64,000 nucleotides of DNA, taken from NCBI GenBank assembly GCA_033030425.1, contig JAUFSD010000001.1, positions 868,001 through 932,000 of the forward strand, read 5' to 3'. The notes beneath the pieces were generated by a model, which saw nothing but the letters and a program-made list of their open reading frames with translations, made no database searches and was not told the DNA's origin. Both the position numbers and the translations under genes were made by a program. Below, one piece after another: positions 12,165-23,638 of the stretch (within the stretch, counting starts at the first letter, position 1; every line of letters starts with the position of its first letter). The stretch is from Verpa conica. Its lineage: Eukaryota; Ascomycota; Pezizomycetes; Pezizales; Morchellaceae.

Positions 12165-13524
12165 GGATATGCGACCTCACATTGATTAAAGGTAGTTTTG
12201 GTGCATTATAAATTTCTTTCGTCCGGGTGTATGGGTTCTCTTTGGGCAGCGTTTTCGACAATGATGATTTCCAAAACCGAAGGAACGCAGGCGACCAGCG
12301 GCAATATTTCCTTGATTTCCTATATTTTCTTTTAACGATTTCCAGAGGTTCTGGCGATATATAGCACAGGGTCGAGTCGGTTGCAAATACAAATCAGCAA
12401 TAACGGCGTGGGTTATGAGAGCGAGGGTGGCTTCTTTAGATTTTCAAGCCATGTGGTGAACCGATGTAATTGCGTGCAGGGCGTGCTCCATTTTTGTCTG
12501 GTTAGATGCGAGGTGAAATATTCGAGTCTAGGCGTGAAAGAAGGGCTCCTACCTACCCTCATTTTTCCAAGGGATTCCTTTGGCCTTTTCTTTATTTTTC
12601 CAAGTCCTTCACAATAACCGACCTGCTGACCTGGTGTATAACTGAAGACTTGGCGAAAATGTAAGACCAATTCCCTTCGGGTGTGTAGTATTGTAGCCTT
12701 TCTATTATATAGCGGAGGTTTTTTTTTTCTTTTTTTATTTATTCTTTGCTTACTGTTTTCCCATTGTCGTTTTCCCCTGGTGTTTCCTAACTTCTATTAC
12801 GGCTTGGTAATGGACAGTTCAGATAAGGCCTGTCTGTCTCTCAAGTCGACCTTTTGTGTATGTAAGTACAGTACAGTACAGGTTGTAGTATTATTGGGTT
12901 TTACCTTCTTAAGCCATAGTTTATTACCAGGAAAGTACAGAACATGCGAACCAATATACTACATGTAACACCCGCACTTACAGCCTCCGGTAGAATTATC
13001 CTGAAAACAGGGATTATCGGGCAGGGCTGCTAGTAAATGATATTGTCTAAACGTTCGTTAAAAACGTAGAAGACCGAGAGCTGTATATGTACCTACTTGC
13101 AGTAGTCAGAAGCACCAAGTTAGGCCGGGTAAATTAGGGCTGTTACTACAACAAAATGTATCCGCTAGTATTATGCATGTTGAAAATATTGTGGATCGGA
13201 TAAAAGATTTATCCTAGATTTAGACGGCTGGGCGGTGGTGCACCGATCGCGAGTAAATGTAAATTTACAGAAGCTTGTGACACATCAATTACCGGTAATA
13301 CCAGTATCTAGAACAGAGATAGGGGCGCCTTATATAACCCAGCTAGGCTGCTGCTGTATGACAAGGTAGAGTATTAAGTGTAGGTGTGTATATGATTTAC
13401 AAGGACGAAATTCTTAGGGCAACAGAGTAGAGTAGGTAAGCAGGTGCCCGAGATAGATAGCATTAGACTACTTAATAGTAGAATATGGGGATTCAAGCCT
13501 TCCAGGGGAAAATGTCAGGACATA
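12165..13524. other. Noncoding spacer
   Basis: 3' region of the preceding gene. Contains a short GTACA run near 12,863-12,880. No supportable gene. Confidence 0.5.
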
Positions 13525-13680
13525 CAGTCACACCTCGCTATAAGAAACCTCGTTATAAGAAAAACCTTGCTGTAAGAAACTTTTTCCAGGTCAATTCTGA
13601 TTTTTTCACACCAAATTTACCTTGCTATAAGAAACGAAATCGGCTGAGTTCTTGGCGTTTCTTATAGCGAGGTGCAACTG
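13525..13680. mobile_element. Pogo-like MITE, copy 2 (156 bp)
   Basis: Same ends and almost the same interior as the element at 8,629, again with TA at both flanks (13523-13524 and 13681-13682). It lacks about 28 bp near the 3' end, where copy 1 has a duplicated GCTATAAG-containing segment. Confidence 0.9.
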
Positions 13681-14751
13681 TATGCCACAATTACCCAAAG
13701 TAGTTTCGTTATGAGCTCAGAAGCCTATAGTGGTTAGCGCAGAGAGGAGGCGGTTTTAAGCCGAGAAACCCGGGGAGGCCATAAACGGTCTTCATTTCAC
13801 GGTTAGCTATCTCGTAATTGCCCGTTTATTACATGTATGTATTAATAGCCCACACACACGAGCACTGTGAAACCATACCGGTATTTTTACTAGTACTGGC
13901 TGGTGGGGAGGCGGATCTCTTTATTTTTACGAGTAGAGCATGCAGGTGTAGTCGTGCGGGGAAACAATTCGCAGAGCATCAGCGCTAGGCAGAGCATACA
14001 TGTACATGTATTTAAGAAGTTTGTAGGATGTTTCTGCCTATAACTGGCTGCTAACTCTTTACCCTTTAGCGACGGATAGCTGGCAGACAGTAAAAGTCCC
14101 CCTTCTGCCAAGCTGAAAGTTTTCCCCTACAACACGAAAAGCAGAAGAAAATACTCTGAAGCCCCTTACCGCCGCTAAGAAACTTTTCTACGTATCCCCA
14201 CGCGATCTTTTTTTTCTTCTTCGCTCTCGTCCTTTACGTGCATGTCTACCGAGTTGGATAGACAGCAACAGCAACAGACAGCAACCCCCCCTTCCTGATC
14301 TCTTGTCCCCTTCCCTTTCCTTTCCCGCCCTCCCCGCTGGCTTTCCCAACCGTCATCAGCTTCCTTGCTTCGTCTGGCTGTTGTTTGGGTTAACTTTTGG
14401 CCCTATCCACTCATTTAGTCACTAGACGCATTTGCTTGCTGTCGCTCTCATTTTTACTTTCGCTCTTTCTCCTCCCCCTTCTCCCTCCCCTTCCGCCCTC
14501 ATCATCATTGTTATCACCACTTCTCCGTCCTCTCCTAATTTTCTTCATCCTCTATCCTTTGCCCTATTCTTTTTTTCTTTCTCAACCTTCATTTCTCATT
14601 TTCTTCCTTTCTCACTCTCATTTTAAATTCCCTTCTGTATGTTTTGTCGTTTGTAGCCTGCATTTACTTCTTCAGATCTTCCAAGTCTCTTCTATTCATT
14701 GCTTATCGATCTATACATCGTACGCGCGTCGTGAAAATTACTACCTAAACG
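13681..14751. promoter_or_regulatory. Upstream region with long pyrimidine tract
   Basis: Promoter and leader of the gene at 14,752. About 14,440-14,640 is nearly pure C/T on the plus strand. ORFs reported across it are a by-product of that composition. Confidence 0.4.
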
Positions 14752-16207
14752 ATGTCCGCCAATACTACCAGTGCGTTATCATCTCCTTTCTCTCATATTG
14801 TAGGGTTATCTGCTAATGTTTATAGTCCCAACTACCGCTTCAACAGCCCCCCCAGCGCCTGCAACTTCCTCCGCTTCATCGCGTGACCCTACAACATCTC
14901 TGTCACAGCCTAGTACCTCAACGGCCACGTCTTCAGCTGCCACATCCACACCTCCAGCCACTACATCTCCAAGTGTTGCACCTACAAGTGCTGCACCTAC
15001 AAGTGCTGCACCTACAAGCACTGCACCTACAAGCGCTGCACCCCCAACTACTATATCTTCAATTACCACTGTCACCACATCTCAACTATCGTCGACAAGT
15101 ACTGACCCTGTTATTGTCACTACTACTGTTTTACCAACCGATAAAACAGTAACACATACAATTACTTCCACCAACGTCACCCCAGGCTTAGATATACCAA
15201 CAACTTCGGCCTCCTCTACTTCTACCACTGCCGATACACCAATAGATAATTCTGCTACAGCACAATCGACAAATGATTCAGTGAGAGGCTCTAATGGTGG
15301 TAATGGGGGATTAAATGGAACTACGAAAGTTGTTGTGGCCGTAATTGTTCCAATTATTGGTGTTGCATTTGTTGCCATTCTCCTGCTGTTTTTGTGGAAG
15401 AGGCGACAGAAAACTAGGGCCGATGCGGAAGCCAGGAGGAAAGAGGTCGAGGAATACGGGTATAATCCAAACAATGACCCTCATGGAGGTGCGGCCACGG
15501 CTGTGGCAGCGGTTGGGGTCGCTAGAAGCAGTAGTAATGGTGAAGAGACTCTATATGAAATGACTGAAAACGACGGAGCTGGTTACAGAGGATGGGGTTC
15601 GACAAACGGAGGAAGGAAGGCGTCAAATATAGGCTCAAGCGCAGGAACTAGTGTACCTATGTCGCCCGTCGGAATAGCATTTTCTGATGGTGGTTTCCCC
15701 CAGCAACAGGGAAACATTGTTGGCTCTGGGCCGGATGGGTACACTGGTGTTGCTACTTCTCCAAGTACATCTATATTTCCTGTAGGAAACTCACCGTCTG
15801 TTGACGGTAGTTCGAACGCCCCTTTAATCCATGGTAACCGACCAGCGACTGCAGACTCGAGTGTCATTGGCGCCATGAACGGTCCTACAGCAGCCGAAAA
15901 TTCTGGAGGAATCCACAGAGGCATTTCGAATGCATCGTCGAACTATTCTGCCATGACACAATCAGATCAGTCGGATGTTGGCCAGCCCCTATCGCACCAC
16001 GATGCTCAATACTATGGTGTAGATGATGGATATGAAGATGCATATTATTCTTCGAGGAACCCTGCGCATCCCTATTCAGGAGACAATGGCTATGGTCCAG
16101 CCCCGGTAATCAGGGACGTTTCAGCAAGACGGAATACACGTATTGAAACACCAACAAGCACACACTTTCCCCAGCAAGGGAACAGCGGCATTGCGCAAAA
16201 TTTCTAA
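14752..16207 (+). CDS. Ser/Thr-rich single-pass membrane protein, sensor-like
   Basis: A 19-nt first exon (14752-14770, MSANTT) and exon 14826-16207 give 466 residues; the intron is 55 bp. Residues about 7-170 are dominated by Thr, Ser, Pro and Ala and are likely heavily O-glycosylated. One helix follows (about 175-197, VVVAVIVPIIGVAFVAIL), then a basic stop-transfer KRRQK and a tail of about 265 residues with Gly/Ser/Asn-rich segments and several Tyr motifs (YYGVDDGYEDAYYS). The layout resembles fungal wall-stress sensors of the WSC/MID2 type, but there is no WSC cysteine domain and no obvious cleavable signal peptide. The ATG at 14,816 is an alternative start, but the spliced start agrees with many fungal proteins of this architecture. 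Confidence 0.75.
14970..15048 (+). repeat. 15-bp in-frame tandem repeat
   Basis: About five copies of a 15-bp unit (core GCTGCACCTACAAGT) encode APTSA/APTST repeats in the ectodomain of the sensor-like protein. Length change here would alter a glycosylated stalk without breaking the frame. Confidence 0.85.
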
Positions 16208-17813
16208 GGAACAATAGCATAAGGATATTTTTGTTAGAGAATTTTTAGGGTTTGGAAGCTGAAGTCTTAAGATGGTTTATTTTTTTCGCTTTTCTTTTTT
16301 AAATGGCGGTGTAATACTTCGCGCCAAGGGAATTATTCTACATAATTTTCGTTACATCATTCTATAAGGTTTCTCCCTGTTACTTTTACTACATCCTATC
16401 TTACATCCTCCTCCTATCGATTGATTATGCATTCAAATAGCTCAGGGAGAGCACGACGTCTAGTACGTTTATGTTCTATTTTATTTTATTTTGCAAAATA
16501 TCTGCTTTTTGTCATCTTTATCTTTTATCCTCTATTCTCACTATTCCCTTAAATTTCTAGGGGGGAAATGACAAGATACCAATCTTCTCTAATTTTGTAG
16601 TCATATAAATACTATGAGGCTTGGATGGGTGCTTTGGTCAGTTGGGGGAGGACAATACTTGGGTGTTTTCATTCCGCATGATGGGTACTTAGTCTTCTGG
16701 TGTGAGTTTGGGTCGGGGGGGGATGTCTGGGTTTGGGGGAGTTAGTGTATAAAGGCCGGGGTATGATTGTAGATTCGACTCTTGATTATTCTCTTTGGCC
16801 CTTAGATATTCAAGGAAGCAGAAGCGCTTTTGCCTCATCTTCATGTATAATTCCTTGAAATTTTTTCAATCATGGTAGAATTCTTCTAGTAAATGCAAAA
16901 TATACTCTTATTTTTCAGCTGGCCTGACTATATTCCACGAGTTTCTAGATAGATCTATAGGTCTGGGTACATATATAACACTTGAGATTTAGGAGGACAG
17001 TAATATAGGTAAGAAATAGGGTTTAAAATAGGCATGATTATAAGAATGTGGTAAATAGAGAGTACATATTTATAGTTCGGTTATTTAAGCTATTAATATT
17101 TGGATCCTTCGTTTTAGGGAAAAGGTAAAGCCTGCATATAGGTATCCGTAAACGTGTATAGAACTAATAAATACAAATTCCTAGTGGGTGACATGGATAT
17201 ATATACTTCTATGTATGCCTTTGTGCTCTATTTTAGTTTTCTTCAGCTGTAAAAGATAAATATGATTGTTTTATTTAAAGGATTGAAAATTCCTAAACGC
17301 TTGTGGGAATGTATTTAGTACAAGTCAAATTTGGTATTGTTTAGCTATAAACCTTTGTCCACCTACAATTTATGGGCTTGTGGAACTACATATATATATG
17401 TTACCTGCATCTGTAGTACTATTACCTAAAGTCTGGATAGTTTAAATTATTCGAGGGTCTAAGAACTAACGCTTATAACATGACCTGTCTACATATAGCT
17501 GTATTTAACCTTACCAAATGTTTTTACTATCGTTGCTCTTCTGGGGTGTTAGTCGAAGGATATCGACGGATTTCTCATTTTTGACTATGATTGACGAGTA
17601 TTCGATAGTGACAACCAATAATTTCTACTGTGTAGGCGTAGTTCAGCCAGAGGTTGAAGAGCTGAGCCCATAAGTGGCCGAAGCTGGTTGAACCAATAAT
17701 GTTTGTGGTTCCACAGATAGTTCAGCCACGTTGGCTGTTTAAAAGAGAAAGATGATGCTGGATCTGAGACCTGCGTTTAAAGCCGATCACCAAGGCTCGC
17801 TTAAGATTCGGGT
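16208..17813. other. AT-rich noncoding spacer
   Basis: 3' region of the sensor-like gene, then sequence without supportable ORFs. Nothing further seen. Confidence 0.5.
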
Positions 17814-17943
17814 AGTACTCGGGGCAGGCAAGAAGTATCCGACAATGCATGTTTTATTCTTACCAATTATAGGCGCGCTTTGCTCACTGGAGAGCCCTTG
17901 CTTAAGACTGCATTATGGGTACTTGTTGCCTGCCCCGAGTACT
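17814..17943. mobile_element. Small MITE (130 bp)
   Basis: AGTACTCGGGGCAGGCAA at the left end pairs with TTGCCTGCCCCGAGTACT at the right. With mismatches the inverted repeat extends to about 35 bp per arm. No coding capacity. Confidence 0.8.
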
Positions 17944-18565
17944 TTGTATATAAGCTATTTTATGCCTAGGTGTTTGATAGAATGGTATAAATGGCTAGGT
18001 TGAGGAATTCATCGTTAGGTTCGATAGCTGAACAAGGTGCACAAACAGATGCTTAAATGTATGGTTCTATTTAGCTATTCGAGTAAGTAGAAGAGTGGGC
18101 TGCGGGAGGTGGATCAATACTAGAATTTCTTTCTTCCTCACAGGCGTTGAAGCCAGTTAGATCGATATACATATGCTGAGCGCGATTCTTAGGGACTGGT
18201 GGATGCTGGCCCTTTTATCAAGCTAACAACAGCCGCAGTAAGGCGCACGTTTGCCTTTACAGATCGCTCATTGGCTCTTAGCCAAATATCGCTTCACGAT
18301 ACTTAGGATCCACGGGCAATTTCTCCGTTCTCGCTGACCCTAAGCTCGACATTTATTTATTTTTGTTTAGAGAGAGGTAAAGTGGAGGGTAGGTTGTATT
18401 CTAATATGGGTGCCAGCAACTTCCATCAGGGTGACTGACAGCTACTGTTAATGAAGCTCGGCTCTCAGCCTACACGCCCCTCCTTCCTTCCTTTCTGCTT
18501 CGCATCACCAACTATCAAGGACTCGACCTTTTATCTCCGGAACTGCAGGTTGTGAAAACCCTTTC
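17944..18565. other. Upstream region of NUC-2 gene
   Basis: No ORF or repeat that I can support apart from the CACGTG site listed separately. Confidence 0.45.
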
Positions 18566-18571
18566 CACGTG
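18566..18571. promoter_or_regulatory. CACGTG E-box upstream of NUC-2/PHO81
   Basis: A perfect CACGTG lies about 75 bp before the start codon. This is the core site of the bHLH phosphate regulators Pho4/NUC-1, which act downstream of PHO81/NUC-2. In yeast PHO81 is itself a Pho4 target. Autoregulation here is inference. Confidence 0.4.
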
Positions 18572-18644
18572 ACAGCAGAAAGCGGGCATCCCGAACAGTT
18601 GCCCCGCCATCTCCAGAGCCTCATCATAAGCCAGCAGCATCAAC

Positions 18645-21600
18645 ATGTAAGAAAGCCTAGCATCACAACCCCTGAAAGGGTATTTCATGTTAAGAGAGGA
18701 TATGTGAAGCCTACTAATATTTTGCGTGTGTTATAGGAAGTTTGGAAAAACCTTAGCAAAGCGCCAATTGGACATCCCCGAGTATGCGGCCAGCTTCGTC
18801 AACTACAAAGCTCTAAAAAAGGTTCGCGGATCTCGTTCTCCTCATCTCTTGTCACCCGATTTCGCTTTCACCATAGGTCTAATAGTTTCTGTGGATAGCT
18901 TATCAAGTCGTTGGGTGTTGGGATACCAATACATTTCCAGGGTCTAGAAGGCCGACCTTTCAGCGATCCACAGCCAACGCCCCAAGCAAACAAGGCCACT
19001 TTTTTTTTTAGACTGGTCTGTTGCCCTTAAAGCGCTAGTGCTATGATAATGAGCTGAACTGAATATCATGGGATACAGGAAAGAGAGTTGGAGAGGGTGA
19101 ACACATTTTATCTACAGAAAGAAGCAGAAGTAGGGACACAACAACACTACTAGATACATGCACAGCTACTGACATTTCCAATAGCTGAAATTACGGTTAA
19201 AAACACTGATAGACAAGAAGAGGCTTATACAGTCCAGGAGCGAGACTACCTCTAAAATCTCTGCAACATATATCACTCTACAAGAGGGCTTCCGGCAATT
19301 TCAACACGATCTAAGCAAATTACAGCAGTTTGTTGAGGTTAACGCTACTGCATTCTCAAAAATTTTAAAGAAGGTGATCTAAAAATATATATCGAAATGA
19401 ATTATGGATGGTTTGCTAATTTTTTTAAAACGTTACAGTGGGATAAATCATCAAAGGTATTCTAGGTCGTCTTACTACGCTTTCTGGAGTCCCATACTTA
19501 TAAAACCATGAATATAGTCTCGAACAAAAGAGCTCTATCTTTCCAGAGCTGTAGAAGTTCAACCGTGCTTTAATCGAGACGTTATAACAGAGCTCTCTGA
19601 TCAAGCAACAACTAGCCTTTTGGAGCTTGAAGCCTGGGCAGAGGGAGAAAATATTTCTTTTGACAGAAAAGGGAATGACCATACCGTCAGTGGGCGGTTA
19701 CTTGGTACAGATGAGAGCGATGCAGACGCGGAGTTTCTCAGGGCCGTCTTTTCCGAGAATATTACCGTTTTAAAGGAATGGGTTAGCCGATTGGAAGGAT
19801 CTGAGAATGCCCAAGAGAGGGTTACTAGAGCATTTCTGGCCGCCATTCCAGAAGGATCTGAGGAGTCTCTTGGCGTTCTCATGGAAACGGGTCTGATTGA
19901 TTACCATTCAGAGGATGAGATTAACGAGAGAAACTGCCTGCACGAAGCTGCGAACGCTGGCAGAATGTCGATTCTGAGAGTTGGGCTACAGAAGGAGGTG
20001 GATGTTGGTCGAGCAGATGTTTATGGTCGAATACCACTGCACTATTCATGCATACATGGCTATGTTGAGATGGTAGATATGTTGGTCAATGTCAAACCGT
20101 CCACGATAAATGCAATGGATCACGACAACTTCACTCCGTTAATACATGCAATAACACAGAATCAACAACAGTGTATTTCCAAATTGATTGACTGCAAGGC
20201 GCGAATAGACCCCCGGCATGAGCAGGATTATATTCCGCTAAACTTAGCCTGCCAGTACGGTCTTTGCGAGATCTCGGAAATCCTCCTCAAACACAAGGCT
20301 CGTATTCTACCAGACGCAGAGGGCCTTTACCCTCAACATCTTGTTGCACGGTCTGGTGAATCAGTCAGGCTTTTAATGCTACTCAAGCAGTATGGTGCAA
20401 ACTTGAATGAGGCAGACAAGTTATTTCAATGGACAGCTGTGTTCCATGCCGCAAGTGAAGGGCATGTGGAATGCCTAAAGGCTCTCTTAGAAAGTGGTGC
20501 TAGGAGCGACATCTTAGACGAGAAGGGACTTTCTGCCATGTATTATGCGGCCTGGGAAGGTCATCTTGAATGCATGCAGCTCCTTTCTACTGCTGGTGGG
20601 GGACTCGGAATTGTTGGAACCTTACCTCACAAACCATCACCTGCATTAGTTTCTTCAACACAATCTGGAAATTATATGACAATTGACTCTGATGGCATCC
20701 CCGATCTCTCTCTTCCTCCGCCAATCCTCCCTCTACGTAGGTACGGGCATAATTTTCTGGAAAATAAAACCTTCGTTCAACTCACTTTCTACGAGGCGGG
20801 TGCTGAGCCAATTCTCTTCTACCAGGACGACAAATATCCTGCAGCAAGACTCACAATATCATCAAAGTCATCAGATCTCATTCCTAGAAACCTTCTCCTC
20901 CCACTCAATGAAGACGTAAAAACAATATCTTTCCAGATCGACACACTGGACCAATTTACCATAGATTTCGATGTATACCCGACTTTTGGTTCTAAGGTCA
21001 TTGCACGAACGATCGCTCTACCGAATACATTTAGCCCAAGTAGCTCTGGTCATTGTATTTTACCACTTTTCGACCCACGCCTTCGAGCCATGGGGCGAAT
21101 TTCTTTCGATTTTCAGATAATCAAACCTTTTCAAGGGATCCCATTAGAGATCACCCACTTTGCAACTTACTGGAAAGCCACAAGCCAATTCGAGTCTCAC
21201 CCAAATGTACTCATCACTGGATCGTCCTTATCTGGAGAGTATGTCCGTCTTTACATTCAGCTTACAAGAGATTGCGTTCCAGTATTATACCCAAGGTGGA
21301 CAATACCCATTAATGGGCTCGAAGTGCCTGTATGTCAGGTTAGTTTTGCTCAGTTCCGGGTCCTCGGCGCGCAATCTGGTGTAGTGGACATTCAGCAAAA
21401 ATTATTGGCGGCTAGTAGCCTTGCAGAGGTTTATCTCCTCCTAGCCTATTCATTCAATGGCCTCAGCGAAATTCTATCGATTCTACCTAGTGGCATTCAT
21501 CTTGACCTGAATATCATCTACCCGACAGCTATCGAGGAACAAGAATATGGTCTAGCAGCAACACCAAATGTCAATACTTATGTCGATGCAATTCTAAACA

Positions 21601-22153
21601 CAGTATTCGATCATGCTAGGACATTAAAGCAAACATCACATGACTTGACAAGGTCTATTGTGTTTTCCTCTTTCAATTCTAATGTGTGCACGGCTCTGAA
21701 TTGGAAACAGCCAAACTGTAAGAACGCGTCTTCAGCGGGTTATCAGTATTGCGGTATTCTTGTTACACCAGCTAATATTGGTATAGATCCGGTATTCTAC
21801 TGTAACGAACTTGGTAAGGAGCCAGGTGACGATTTGAACGAAGTAGCCTCTAGTGCTAGAAGCTGTACATCAATCAAAGAGGCTGTTAGATTTGCATCAA
21901 ACAACAACTTGATGGGTCTTATATGTTCGTCTCGACTTTTAGTAAGTTGCCTCAAGCTTCCCATAGTACAATAAGCAAGCTTACCCCCCCCCAATAGGAT
22001 ATCGTGCCAGCACTTGCACAGAGTGTGAAGGTTGCAGGTTTAGTACTAGTTGCCCACACCGCAAATAACCCATCACCAGCAATTATTGCATCTGTTGATG
22101 GGGTTTTAAGAAAAGAAGGGGTTTTAAAATTTGAGGAGACAATTGACATGTGA
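18645..22153 (+). CDS. NUC-2/PHO81 phosphate-starvation regulator (SPX-ankyrin-GDPD-like)
   Basis: Eight exons: 18645-18646, 18737-18821, 18899-19015, 19079-19129, 19185-19373, 19439-19456, 19518-21941, 21998-22153; 1,013 residues. Exon 1 supplies only AT of the start codon; the G comes from exon 2 (then KFGKTLAKRQLDIPEYAASF). The SPX domain (about residues 1-205) has the basic N-terminal helix, RELERVNTFYLQKEAE and the FSKILKKWDK end. About six ankyrin repeats follow (about 292-515). A glycerophosphodiesterase-like region (about 690-1005) lacks a clear HRG catalytic motif, as known for this family. In yeast and Neurospora this protein inhibits the PHO80/PHO85-type cyclin-CDK when phosphate is low, letting the bHLH activator enter the nucleus. 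Convergent with COA1; the stops are about 190 bp apart. Confidence 0.95.
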
Positions 22154-22343
22154 ACTATAAAGGAATTTCATGTATTACTATATTTTTATTCGGGGTCATT
22201 TTTAGGTAGAAGACGGTATTGCTGTAGGTTGATTGATATTCTGATCTTATTTTCCTGAGTCTTTGACGGAAGCGTAAATTTATCCTATGTACATAATTTT
22301 TTACATCATGATATCTTAACAGCGCGGAGACGAGGAACCAAGC

Positions 22344-23039
22344 TCAGGAAGACTCTATCTGAGGAAATGGGTCGGCTTTAGAGTTCTCGAGCAGCACTAG
22401 CTGGCGTCCATCATCCATGATCAAGTCCCACTGTAATGTCTCGAACTATATCTCATGTATTATTTTGTGAGTTACTATGCTGTAGAGATAATAGATAGTG
22501 GTACATACCAAACCCATTCTTGTCTTTCTCACACTCTTGAAGCGCATGAGACCCTTGCCCTTCGTGCCCTTGACGCGGTAAGAAATATCAATATCACCAT
22601 GGAGTTGACTCAATTTCCCACTAATCCAAGGCATCTTATGCTTGTAAGTGATCTCATCACCCAAAAGTTGTCGAGCTTCTGGGTGCACACGGAGTGCATA
22701 AAGAGTCGATGAAACAACTGAGGAGGAAGACTTTTGGTAGTTGAAGAGCGCAAGTGTGCTAGCGCCTAGAACGACGAGAAAGATGGGCAAGGAAACCAAT
22801 ACCGAGCGGCGAGGACCAATAGCTGTTTAGACCCCAGGGTTAATTTCAGTAATAGTTGGGGGAGAGGGTTAAACACGGATCTAACCTGGGAGTGCACGAT
22901 CACTCCTCCTCTCTGTCAACACCTCGCTACTTTTTGGCGCAATAGCGATGTTTCGTAAATGAGTTGAGTGAATTCTCTGGGTAATAAGAAGTTTTGAGGG
23001 CGGGGATGAAAGACATGGAGTTAAGACCCGGATAACCAT
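22344..23039 (-). CDS. Cytochrome c oxidase assembly factor 1
   Basis: Exons 23039-22886, 22822-22509 and 22445-22344 give 189 residues. The N-terminus (MVIRVLTPCLSS...THLRNIAIA) looks like a mitochondrial presequence. One membrane helix follows PRRS (about residues 58-79, VSLPIFLVVLGASTLALF). The body has the COA1 pattern FNYQKSSSSVVSSTLYALR, LLGDEITYKHKMPWISG, LHGDIDISYRVKG and MRFKSVRKTRMG, and ends with WDLIMDDGRQLVLLE. Coa1 is an inner-membrane protein facing the intermembrane space that works with Shy1/SURF1 when Cox1 is inserted. The 34-codon last exon completes the family C-terminus. Introns are 63 bp each. Confidence 0.92.
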
Positions 23040-23638
23040 CTTGTAGTGATGGTTAGTTAATCGGATGAGGTTGATGGTTGACTGAGAACGACAACGCTAA
23101 GACCTGATAGCATATACCGGGGAGAAATTAAATATTGATCTTCGCTCAGTTGCAGCGCAATACAAATCGGACTTAAAACCTGACAATATTTAACTCCGTC
23201 CAGTACTCGAATTTCTATAATATATTCGCCGTCTTGGCAGAACACACTAAAATTACTTATCTTTGACAACACCATAAATTCCACAAGTACTGGGGATATA
23301 TGTAACTTTAATTATTGAAAGGTTAGATCTATATATGAGAAATTTTAATTTGATGTCATGTATAGTATTTATTTATTTATAACGCATATTTCCTCCTAAA
23401 AAAGTACAAGAGCCTTTTAATATCTAAGACCACCATTTTCAGGCCATAATCTAATATTAGTACAGATTATATATACTGGTTTCACGGAATGATCGGGGAC
23501 GCCAGGGTGAGTCTTATTGTGACTCATGCAAGGAGGGAGGTAGGGTAACAGGTGTCGAAGATGAGGACAAAGGCATTGTACAAGTGGGGATTTTTTGTAT
23601 AAATAGGGAGCGTTGCTCCCTCTCTGTAATAGTTCTTC
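23040..23638. other. Noncoding transition to transposon island 1
   Basis: COA1 promoter side, then AT-rich sequence. From about 23,475 the sequence begins to look repeat-derived but has no clear boundary. Confidence 0.4.

Noticed and set aside
14397..14816. Leu/Ser/Pro-rich ORF that resembles a membrane protein
   Set aside because: It is a reading of the pyrimidine-rich promoter tract; the real gene starts at 14,752 in another frame.
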